This document shows positions 10,674-20,600 of a stretch of 24,977 bases of DNA, piece after piece; position 1 is the stretch's first letter, and each line of letters opens with the position of its first letter. Origin of the DNA: Pelargonium cotyledonis (lineage: Eukaryota > Streptophyta > Magnoliopsida > Geraniales > Geraniaceae). The notes below the pieces were generated by a model. It saw only the letters and a list, made by a program, of their open reading frames with translations. It searched no databases and had not been told where the DNA came from. The stretch is taken from the NCBI GenBank assembly GCA_036897625.1, contig JAYMTA010000711.1, positions 1 through 24,977 on the forward strand, in the 5' to 3' direction. The position numbers were made by a program, and so were the translations under genes.

Positions 10674-10715
10674 TTTTATACCCAAAGTTTGGCGTTTTAT
10701 ACCCAAAGTTTGGCG
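10674..10715. repeat. Perfect 21-bp tandem repeat
   Basis: The unit reads TTTTATACCCAAAGTTTGGC plus one G, and occurs twice back to back (10674-10694 and 10695-10715). It opens a region (to about 10900) with the texture of a dispersed repeat, including paired ACGTGGCA words. Confidence 0.9.
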
Positions 10716-11137
10716 TGATACTCAATTTAATACTCAGATTTTTATTGTATCAGAGTTAGTACCCACAATTTTATTTTTGACCCAATCTGGTACCTACCGT
10801 CGACTCCTGTCAAGTTTTCAGTCAAATGCCTTGTTGGACTGCCTCGCTAAAAAAAAAAAAGAAGTCCACGTGGCATCTACGTGGCAAAACATACACACTC
10901 TCATAGTTGACTGGGATATTATTTAATTTTTGATTGAAAAATAAAAATGAACTCTTTCTCTCTCGAACTCCTCTACCTCTCTAGCAATCACAGACCGGCG
11001 ACAGACTTGCTGAGCTCCGGCCACGTCTCTGAGATCGGGGAGGAGGCTAAGGGTCTCGGAGGGAAGGGTGTTGAAGCATTTGTTTATATAAGAACTTTGC
11101 TTAAAAACATTGTCAATGCAAAAAAAAAAAAAAAATA

Positions 11138-11388
11138 CTCACTCTGTCCTAAAATGAGTGTCTTGTTTGTCTAATTTTTTTGTCCCAAAATGAGTGTCAT
11201 GTTTCTATTTTTAAGCTATTATATTATTGTTTTTCCCATAAACCCTTACCACTTAAGCACATGAGCATATTTGCACATGGAGTATAGGTAGGAAAGTGAG
11301 GGTAATATTGAAAACACACTAACTTATCTTGTTATTCTTAATTTTTGCAAAAAATAGAAACAAGACACTCATTTTGAGATGAAGGGAG
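11138..11388. mobile_element. Stowaway-like MITE (251 bp)
   Basis: The left end CTCACTCTGTCCTAAAATGA and the right end (reverse complement CTCCCTTCATCTCAAAATGA, continuing GTGTCTTGTTTC) form terminal inverted repeats of about 30 bp. A TA dinucleotide flanks each side (11136-11137 and 11389-11390), the Tc1/mariner target duplication. The left terminus is doubled: a second copy, CCCAAAATGAGTGTCATGTTTC, lies about 40 bases inward. No coding capacity. Confidence 0.88.
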
Positions 11389-12012
11389 TATATATATATA
11401 CTAAGTAAAAATGTTGATAGGATAGGAAATTAAAAATAATTGGTAATTGTGATTGTGATTGTTATGTTTGTAACAATGTCGTGATCGTATTCAACATTTA
11501 AGAACAATTACAAAATGAGTTGTGCTCGTATTGAGTCATGTACTCACAATCAACTTTTAACACAACACACAAATAACTTGCTCTAATTATGACAAACTTA
11601 AAATTTATGAATATCTCCATTCATAAATTTACAATTTGGTCGCATCACTTACGAATCAGATCAATTTGAAACAAAATAATATAGTTAGGGAACAAATTGG
11701 ATGCCAAATTCGAGCAAATTCCTTATTATATAGTTGGTTCCAATCCTCGTACCTAGTACGAAAAAGACATAAATGTCCAAAGGTTTATAATACAACTTTC
11801 AAAGTTTGTGAAAAATTATTCACAACAAAATGAAAATCTATCAGTAGAAGAAAAAAAGTTGAAGACCGACTGATAATGCAGTAAAATGAGCAATTTAATC
11901 ATAATAATAACCTCATTGTGTGACCTGCAATTCCTGGGAACTACAAAAAGGGTGTTAGAAAATCATATTGAAATTTAAAAAATCGGGAGGTTTAAATGAA
12001 GAACGATACGAT

Positions 12013-15000
12013 CTACGGCTTGTAATTCTTTATCTCTTTGATAATTCCATTGGTGAGCTCATCAACATCATTGTTCTTCCCAAAGAATTTCACAAATTTC
12101 ATGTCCGGACCCATCAGGTACCTGCATGAGAATTCAACAGATGTCAAACTAAAACGTGTCTGCAAAATTTGAGATTGACAACGACAGTGTAGTTACGCGT
12201 AGGGCTTGCAATTTGGGTCATGACCCGCGCACGCACTACAAGGAAATTGTTAAACAACTACGGAAAAGTGGGAATTAGCTATAGAAATGTGTTTTGACGG
12301 GAATTTTTTATTCGAAAACTGATTAGTGACAGAATTCCGTAGCTAAAGTTCATTCCTAATCATTTTCTGAGCACGACACAAATTTACAGTCACATTGTTC
12401 TAAACAGATAGATAAACTCTACAGTGTGCGATCTATTAGTGAACAAAACATATAATGTATGTTAATACTTACATGACCATTGAGTAATCAACAAGATTAT
12501 CCGACTCTACAGTCTGTGATCTATTTGTGAGCAAAACATATAATGCATGTTAATACTTACATGACTATTGAGTGATCAACAAGATAATCCGAGTCTTCCT
12601 CTTCTGTCTTCATATAGTAAACTCGATATGCACGAGCAACACTCCGTATATCCTCCGGTTTACCAGTTAATCCAATTAGCTTAGGATGAAATTCTGCAAA
12701 AGTTGAAAAAACCATTTACAGAGATCAGCTTAAAATTAATATATACAACTAAATCTAATAATCACATCAAGCAACAATCTCGGAAACCACCTTTGATATA
12801 CTCGCGAACTTGCTCAACAGTATCTCTATCAGGATCAACAGATATGAAAACAGGCACAATTTCATAACCTGCCTTTTCCTCTGCAAGCATGAAACAAAGC
12901 AGTAACAATACATCAGATATCAAAATACTATCATTGTGTCACATTTTGGTTCACAGAAGAGGTCTATTTAGATCCAACAACTCATGCCTCAACACAAACA
13001 CGATACAAAAGCAGCAGTAAGGACTCCCCAACACACGCACACAATAAAGTATTCGACTATTCGTGTTGTGACATGCTGGATATGCCCAACACACACATCT
13101 GATGGGTTATAATAGTAAATTTAACCCCCCAAACCCTATATAGTATTATTGTATATATGATATGTGTATGTAAGTTAACACAATTATGTTAAACAGGTTA
13201 AACTTGTGACATTTAACTGTGCCTAACGTGTTGGGCTTGTCGTGCAGAACGTGTTAGGCCATGTCACATCAACTTGGCCCATTTAGTTAAACATGTTGTG
13301 TTCGAGTTAGCCCATACAGCACAACACAACACGAACACGACATGCATGAACTGCCAGCTCTAGATCTAATATAGGAGATCATGCATACTTAGATTAAACG
13401 CCAATAACTCACTTATTTTATCAATTGCAGCAGCTAGCTTTATTAGCTCATCGGGGCAGATATCCGGGCAATGTGTGAAACCAAAATATATCAATGTCCA
13501 TTTCCCCAAAAAGTCTTGATCAGTTACATTCTTCCCATCATGGTTGATGAGATTAAAAGGACCCCCAATGGCTGCTGCTCCCACAGATGGCCCATGCATC
13601 ACTGCTTTTGAAGCCTTGTTTATTTCTGTAACAAAGAAATGAAACTTACATAATGCCGAGAAAATGGAAAGGGTAGATATACAAAGAGCTAACTTGACTT
13701 AAAGTTCAAAGGCACCACACAATGTGACAATGTAGCATATAAAATCAAGCGCATGGGTAAAAATAAAAAATCCCGATGGTCTACCGTCAATACGTTTCTT
13801 CTTTAGGTTGTCATAATAAAAGACCAGTCCTGCTCCAGTAATAATGAGGAAAAGAAAACTCAACCATGACACTGGCTGCAAAAGGCAAAAGCAATCATAA
13901 ACGTAACCAACATGCTCAATATCAATTAAACGAATAAAACTTGTAAGAAAGATTACCCCTCCACGAACAGGCTTTCCTGCATCACTGCTCTCATTTGAAC
14001 CTCCAGACTTGTCTCCACTGCCAGAGTTGCCTTCTTCAGAACCCTTTGATGCTGAATTCTCTGGGTTAAGTGTACTAGAGTCTTTTGGTGATGAATTTTT
14101 AGGACTCGCTGGATCAAGTGTAACAGAATCCTTCGATGTTGCAGTATCTGAACTCACTGTAGTAGAACTAGAACTAAATAGACACTTTTGATGCATTGCC
14201 ACTAATTGGATTCCATGATCAAGAGGTGAAGCCTGGAGAGTGAGACAGCAATGAATTAGCAACTAACTGGAGCTACAACAATTACATTCATATGTTACAA
14301 ATTTCTGTACTCCATGGTATAAAAAGCTTTGTGAACCATATAACATATAACTACCTCCAAATAACTCCTACTCTCATCCCATTACTCTGCTCGGTTCCTA
14401 TGAAATGACAAATAATAAATGGACTAAACATCCATCTTGTCCACATTTGTATTAAAATAAATAAAAACACAAAACATAGTTAACAACCTGGCTCCAATAA
14501 GTTTACTACATTTCATCATATAGGACTCACAAATAATTTGGCTTGTCACTAGAAACTAGACAGAATAGGGGAATAAAAACTTCATTGATTCTCTGTTCAG
14601 ATTAGGAACCCATGCATTCCTACTCGCATAAAATTATACCATTTTCATACCCTCCAAAGAGTAGGAGAATGGTAGGGGATTAACATTCCTAAGTTATTAT
14701 CTAATCTTCAGCAAAATAAATGAATAGTGGGAATAATGTTCGCATTCATCATCAGACACCATATAATGAATAGCAATTAAAGTTTTCAATTCACATACGT
14801 GAAGATGAAATCCCTAAAAGCACAAATTTTGAAAGCTGAGATGTATAATAAAACAATATCATATAAATAGAAGCAAATTTTACATTCTCCTTCTTCTTTA
14901 TCCATGGACTTGGAGTGTCGGAAGCAGAACTGTAGAGGAAAACATACCGTCCAATTACGTTTCTCTGATAATTGCCTGACAAGAGCGCGACAATATGCAA

Positions 15001-16335
15001 CATCTTGACCCTGATGCCTTGTAGCTGAAATAGTTGCATAATGGAAAGGTTAATTGACTTGAATACAAACTAACCAATGTATCAAATGCTTATTCTACAT
15101 ACAAATTAGAAACGATACCAACTAAAAAGCATGATCTGAGCGAACTAGTGAAGATAATTTAGAAATGACAAGTCTGTAGCATGTAAAATGAAAATTTCAT
15201 CATGGGGGGAGAGAGAGCACACTTTTGACATGCTTTTCCATCGCAGATTGCTCAACATGGTTTGTTGCCTCAATCGTATTAATACCCATGTCCTGCAAAA
15301 GTTACAACACGACCATAAAATGCAGGGAAAACAACAATTGGAAGAACCACCCACACAATTATTCACAACAAATTATACCTCATGGTTGAAGTTGACTTTA
15401 GCTGATGAAGCAGAGGCGGTATCCTTGATGGCTCCAAGTACTCTAATCAAGCTATTCTGCGCACCTCCTGATATTCTCTCTCCCCCAATCAACAAATTCT
15501 ACAGTATAACAAAAATTTAACCGATGTGATTCCCATAAACAATCCAACCAAGCACAAACCACATTTGAAATTGGATCCCCACAATATATGAAAGTCTATT
15601 AACCGCCTTTAATAAATTCAGATGCTACCAGGGAAAAAAAAAAAAAAAAGTTTATTGTTGTCCATTGGATCCCAGAATTGTTCAATTTCACAGCAACTAA
15701 ACAGAAAATAGTGAAATACAAATTTGATGCGGAAAGTTAGGAACAGGATCTTCATAAAGGGAAGAAAAAATAACAAAACAAACATGTAGCCCAACTGAGC
15801 AAAGCCTCGAACATCAAAGTGAGAATCATATAATCGTAGTAGATAAGTGTTTCTTGGGAGTGACCAAACTCCGCTATTATCAGTAAGTCTAAATCTCATA
15901 TTTTGATAATAGCATTGCCAGCAAATCCAACTCATTTCCATTTGAGACAATAGGATATCCTAAGCAAACGTTTTGTTGATGCTAGTTTTTTTATATTAAC
16001 AGCTTTGGTTTAGCAAAAGGAGTTTAATGCCACTAGTAATTTTCCCTACTCTTCCTTTCAAGTTGCCAGTGCCCTTGAGATTATAAACAAAGTGCAACCA
16101 AACAGAAATGGTGGAAAATATAATGACGAACAAAATTCAGTAAACGATATCCATAAAGCAACATTTAGCTCAGCTGAGCTGAGCCTCAAACATGAACGTG
16201 AGAAATCATCAAATCGTTCATTTTTCTCAGCAAATTCACTGTTATTGGATAAAATTAAGCTGAAATTGAGAGATGGATAGGATAAGAGAGAGGTACCTGC
16301 TTGGATCTGGAGAGGAGACGTGATGAGAACGCCAT
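12013..16335 (-). CDS. SCO1: SCO1/HCC1 mitochondrial copper chaperone for cytochrome c oxidase
   Basis: Minus-strand model exons: 16335-16297, 15498-15379, 15292-15223, 15024-14948, 14232-13957, 13875-13785, 13625-13413, 12880-12791, 12693-12561 and 12121-12013, giving 405 aa with every phase matched. Residues 1-35 are Ser/Arg-rich with almost no acids, a good mitochondrial presequence. Exon 5 is a Ser/Thr-rich linker. Residues 197-215 form one membrane segment ([19 protein letters not shown]). The thioredoxin-like SCO domain follows, with Cu-binding C277 and C281 in HCPDICPDE and H366 in YLVDHSIVM. By family it inserts copper into the COX2 CuA site of complex IV. Exons 5-10 closely match Arabidopsis HCC1. 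Exons 2-4 are unlike any SCO1 N-terminus I know, and 405 aa exceeds the usual 330 or so, so these exons are less sure. Exon 1 resembles that of the neighbouring ATP synthase gene. Confidence 0.9.
12234..12370. mobile_element. CACTA-like terminal fragment in the SCO1 last intron
   Basis: CACTACAAGGAAATTG at 12234 resembles the plant CACTA (En/Spm) terminus CACTACAAGAAAA. The following 130 bases hold subterminal-like words in both orientations (ttagctatagaa and ccgtagctaaa). No opposite terminus was found, so it is a solo end. Upstream, agggcttgcaatttgggtcatgacccg (about 12201-12227) resembles the start of the dispersed family listed elsewhere. Confidence 0.4.
12416..12591 (-). repeat. 88-bp tandem duplication of a SCO1 exon end and its 5' splice site
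   Basis: Units 12416-12503 and 12504-12591 differ at about 8 of 88 positions. The upper-coordinate unit holds the real end of the SCO1 exon (to 12561) and its donor CAT|GTAAGTATTAA. The other unit, downstream in the transcript, holds a copy of the exon end (to 12473) with the identical donor. In the copy the codon for copper ligand H366 is TAC instead of CAC. Confidence 0.92.
12975..13360. mobile_element. Dispersed non-autonomous element in a SCO1 intron
   Basis: The sequence is rich in ACACAACACGAACACGACA and AACGTGTTGG-like words and ends in CTGCCAGCTC. TAGATC flanks both sides (12969-12974 and 13361-13366), consistent with a target duplication. No coding capacity. Related copies occur near 4540, 22404 and 23828. 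Superfamily not assigned. Confidence 0.5.
15499..16296 (-). other. SCO1 intron 1, sharing repeat units with the FAd intron 1
   Basis: Read on the minus strand, 16240-16100 contains GCTGAGAAAAATGAACGATT, then ATGTTTGAGGCTCAGCTCAG, then GAATTTTGTTCGTCAT and ATTTCTGTTTGGTTGC. These occur in the same order in the FAd intron 1 near 17955-18095. Further units lie at about 15839-15785 (TGATTCTCACTTTGATGTTC, GAGGCTTTGCTCAG) and 15715-15670 (CACTATTTTCTGTTTAGTTG). Confidence 0.8.
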
Positions 16336-16420
16336 GGTCGAAGCTTGAAGATGGTGTGGTCTTCTTCTCTACCGTTCCTTTTGGTGTGGTTGTGAGTTAG
16401 GGTTTAGGGTTTTGATGAAA
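16297..16420 (-). repeat. Inverted copy of the FAd leader and first exon, at the SCO1 5' end
   Basis: On the minus strand the SCO1 leader has AAAACCCTAAACCCTAA and, just before the ATG, ACCATCTTCAAGCTTCGACC. The FAd leader has AAAACCCTAA and ACCATTTCGAAGCTCTGATC. The exon 1 copies are both 39 nt and become identical over TCCTCTCCAGATCCAAGCAG and on through the GTACCT donor. Partner segment: about 17609-17749 on the plus strand. Confidence 0.85.
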
Positions 16421-17698
16421 AAATGAAGTAAATTTACTCAAAATTTGCAGCCGACGCTACTATCTATTCTATGATACATTTTATAATTTTCCATGATTCC
16501 ATGTGTTTCCCAGAGCAACTCAGCTATAGAGCTTCCTGAAATCCTTAAGCAATACCCGATTATATTTGTTGACTTGATGTATTACAACACAAGATCTAGG
16601 GGTGACAATTTCAGGTTTCGATTTAGATATATCGAACACAATTAGGATTTAGGATCCCAAAACTCTTTGGGTTCGTTCGGATTTTACATTGTGGGCTAAT
16701 TCGGGCTTTTCACATTTATGCCAATAAAAGGCGAGATTGCGCGTGAATTTGTCGGACCATTTTCAACTAAAAATATAGCTCGAACTGTATCATGTTAAAG
16801 TTTGATAAGATTTTGAGTACATGTAGAATCAATGCGATTTGTGATTTTTTTGGCTTTACGCAAGATCGACTTGAGGCCTATGGTCGGCAATGTTGCATTA
16901 GAATTCACAAACACTTGAAATCTAATAAGTAAACGTGGAATTTGAATAACATGAAATATATAAATTTTTCTTTTTTTGTTTGCTATAGTAAGATAAATTC
17001 CATGTATTTAACTCACAAGACTTGGATCCAACACTCTTTTCGTCGAGTTTGAGTTAGGAAAGCCAAACAAAAGTCAAATTGTAAATCATATTTCGATTCT
17101 GTGTAAATATAACCGACAACTTGAGTCAGTCATGAAACATGACATGTCACGAATGATACACAAATTTCAATACTGGTTAAGTCAAACTCAATCATATTCA
17201 TGTCGAGTAAGTCAACCCTGCCTAATCATTTCGCTAAACTTGTTTGATACGTGTCCCAAAATTGCATGTGTTTTTTGTCGAACAATTTTTCGTTAGTTTT
17301 GACTTGTTCAGTACTTAACAAGAAATAATGGACATGATAAAAAGTTGTGCATGAGTTTTTGGCCCAAAAAGCGTATTGGGCCTGCAGCCCAATATGTTAG
17401 GTCTACTAGTATTGCACCTCATACTGGGCCAGACAATAAAGCCAATGGGCCTTGGGTAGAACAGGCCCAATATAATGTAGGGCGTGGGATCACTTTTATC
17501 ACACATTTAGTCATACAAATGAACGGTGATTAGATGAGGTAGACGTACACCTCAGCTACACACGTCACATACAGACTAAGTCTCACGCCATCTGATGGGT
17601 CGGACCTGAAAACCCTAACATCATAAGAAACTTAGAAGAACAGAATCGAAGACGACGACGAAACAGTAGACGATTCGAACCATTTCGAAGCTCTGATC
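16421..17698. promoter_or_regulatory. Head-to-head SCO1/FAd intergenic region with site II cluster
   Basis: About 1.36 kb separates the two start codons. Near FAd lie six TGGGCY elements: 17361-17366, 17377-17382, 17386-17391, 17425-17430, 17446-17451 and 17464-17469, in both orientations. Such site II elements are bound by TCP factors and are common in plant promoters of respiratory-chain genes. The FAd leader has a telo-box-like AAAACCCTAA at 17609-17618. The middle (about 16600-17220) looks like decayed repeat DNA (ggggtgacaatttcagg to gtcaaccctgcc). Whether SCO1 also uses the cluster, about 1 kb from its start, is unknown. Confidence 0.7.
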
Positions 17699-20600
17699 AT
17701 GGCTATGGCTTCTCGCATCCTCTCCAGATCCAAGCAGGTACCTATCTCGTCTTCAGATCTGTATACGTTTGTTATCGGATGTGGTTTCTCGAAATCATAT
17801 GTCATTTGCTTCATCTACTATGTGATTTTGTTTTTTGGCTGAGGAAGTAAGGTATTGGGTATGGTTTCTGGAAATCATTTGCTAATTTCGTAATTTACCG
17901 TGTGATTTTTGTCCCTGGTTTCGTTTTTATTTTTCCCTCTCTGTTTGGTGTTTGAGAGAATGAACGATTTTAGAAATTTTACTGTGATGTTGTTTGAGGA
18001 TCGGATCCGTTGAGCTAAATGTTTGTTTATAGTCTCAGTTATTTTTCGTTTTACCGAATTTTGTTGTCATGTCCCCCTCTATTTCTGTTTGATTGCTGTG
18101 AAAATGAACTGATTGGATGATTCCCACTTTCATGTTTGAGGCTCGGCTTAGCTGAGCTAAATGCTTGTTTATAGTCTCAGTCGATTTTTTATTATTTCCT
18201 TCGCCACCAGCTGCACTCTCTGGATATTGTTTATCTTCATTTTTTTCAATTTCACTATTTCTGTTTAATTGCTGAGAAAACTAACGATTTTATGATTATT
18301 ACTTTGATATTTGAGGCTCGGCCCAGCTGAGACAAATGCTTGTTTTTAGTGTCTGATGATTTGTTACTTTTGCTAGTTTTCTGTGATTGTGTACGTTCTC
18401 CTTCTGATATCCCCTACTGTGTCTGTTGTCTCAGCTGAGCTAACTATGTTTTTTTTTTTTGCCTTTTCCCTTTGGTGGCTGAGAAAATAAACAGTTTTAG
18501 GATTTTCACTAATATGTCACATAGTGCGGAGCTAAATGTTTGTCTATAGTGTCAGTTGATTTATTGTTTTTCTTAGTCACCAGCTATGCTTTCTGGATAT
18601 CATGCATCTAGTTTTCTTTGTCAATTCGTATTGCTTGGTTGCTGAGAAAATGTACGATTTTGTGATTCTCCAGTTTATGTTCGAGACTCGGCTATGCTGA
18701 GAAAATGTTTTCGTTCGTTACCATCTACATTTTCTGGAGATCCTGTACCTTGTTTTCTTTGTCAGTCTTTAATTCACTATTTTTCTTTTGGTTTCTGAGA
18801 ATATTAACAAAATACTCATTTCGATACCCTCTGCCGTGTCTGGATTATCTCAGCTGGGCATGATTTTTCCCTGATCTGATTTCGGGTGATTTTCTGATAT
18901 TGGGAATAATTTGGATATTTTAAGCATTGTCTTCATTTTATTATTATGTTAAGTTTTTGTGGATTGGCTGAAGCTTTATAGGATTATTGCTGTATTTGCA
19001 AATGATTGTATATGGCTGTTATGAAACCAATGGAATCTTGTCTAGGTAAGATATATTAGGAAGTAAAACAATGGGCTTAAACTTCTACATATCCTTTGTT
19101 TGGTTGACTTGAAAGAAAATATAAAGGGAAATGAAAGGAACTTTGCTCTTTTGAAATATTTGTTTGGGAGGATGGTTAGCGGTATTGTTCTAAATTTTAT
19201 ACTATATTTCCCTTATATTACCCGTGCAATGAAGGGTGAAAGGAAATATTTTCATTTTATTCTAATATTGAAAATAGATGAATTGAATATAGTAGAAACA
19301 GTTGCAGAGAAGAATAAATGTGTTGTTTGGCTCAACAATCATAAAAAACACTGGGTAGATTAGATTGGTGATGTGATTTATTAGTGTATTATGCTTGTGT
19401 GTTTATTAGTCTCCGACTCTCTGTCAAGATTATTGTTATTGCGAATGAAATAATAACAGTGCTTTTTCTAAAACGCCAATATTCTCCCCTTATGTTTGAA
19501 TGGAATTAAAGGCAATCAGTCCCATTATTTTGGCAACAAGAATACAATCCTTGTTACCTTTATTCAGTGACATGGTTATGTAAGATTTTTATGTATGCAC
19601 ATTTAAGAATGATTTGTCTCTAATAAAGTTTACATGCTGTAACACAGTTGTATGGCTGCCAAATCATTTTACAACATGAACATACTGTTCCGGTTCGTTC
19701 ATTTGCCAAAGTTGCTGAACCTCCTCGGAAGGGAGGAGATGATGGGCTAGAGTTTTTCAAGTCAATTGCTCGCAAGGGAGATGGTGAGCGAACATGTTTC
19801 ATTTCTTCATAATCAATTGATTCATAAAATTCTTCTATCATATTTCTAGATGTCATACCGTGTGCATAATCGTGTGTATATTTGCTGCACCCACATGTTT
19901 CCTTCACTTCACAAGAGTAAAGGGTTGTATTAGATGAACTGTGAAAATGATATATATATATATATATATATTTCTTTTGGAGAAAATTTAAATTGCGACC
20001 TTTCTTTCTTTTGGATTCTTGGTCATAAAGTTTTTTATTCATATGCCAGATATTAAATGTTCTGATTTTTGTCATCATTTGATGCATATAAGATTTTAAT
20101 TGATACGTTCAAATTAAGTGTCCTCAAGATCTATTACTAACCCACAAAGTACTTGGATTTGAGTGTTGAAGATAAGCTGAAGAAGATTTATGCTGATGTT
20201 GTGAATAAATATACTGGGGCTATTGAAATACTGAAGCAGGAGAAGATCACAATTGCTCCAGAAGATCCTGCTGCTGTTAAACAGTTCGCAAACGTCATGA
20301 AAAAAATTAGAGAGAAGTAAGTCACTATCCAATATTTTTGGACTTCAATTCGTTATAATGATTTTTTTTCTTATGCTACATTCTCTGTGGACAGTTCATG
20401 TGAGTGAATATGGAAACCAGTAATCGGGTAGGGGAGGAATGGTAAAATCAATGATAGGTTTTGTAGAGAGAATAGATTATGATAGTAGGAACTAGCTTGG
20501 TGCATGTAAGGGTGTAAATTAGATTGATAATACCTTAGATTTGAAGTTCAGATGTAGTTAATAACACTTCCTCTGCCTGCCTCAAATTGAATGCAACTCT

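Larger units (their letters stand above)
10496..12012. other. CCDC12-SCO1 intergenic region
   Basis: About 1.5 kb with no supportable gene. It contains a perfect 21-bp tandem repeat at 10674-10715 and a repeat-like stretch with G-box CCACGTGGCA (10866-10875) followed by TACGTGGCA. A Stowaway-like MITE occupies 11138-11388. The frames 10947-11174 and 11636-11833 begin in repeat-like sequence or lack any recognisable domain. Confidence 0.6.

Noticed and set aside
10947..11174. Plus-strand 75-codon frame
   Set aside because: It spans repeat-like DNA, a poly-A run and the left end of the Stowaway-like MITE.
13699..14262. Single 187-codon protein with an alternative SCO1 start
   Set aside because: It reads through two GT-AG introns; the true exons inside it match SCO1 while the read-through parts do not, and the ATG at 14262 does not begin a good presequence.
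14791..16335. A separate small mitochondrial gene made of exons 1-4, upstream of and distinct from SCO1
   Set aside because: All junction phases connect these exons to the SCO1 exon at 14232, no terminal exon with a stop was found between 14948 and 14280, and SCO1 otherwise lacks a presequence. Kept only as an alternative.
16297..16335. A second, head-to-head FAd gene copy
   Set aside because: Only the leader, exon 1 and part of intron 1 match FAd; none of the downstream FAd exons occur on the minus strand.
19100..19363. Plus-strand 87-codon frame in FAd intron 1
   Set aside because: Intronic, AT-rich, no recognisable motif, no splice connection in phase with neighbouring exons.
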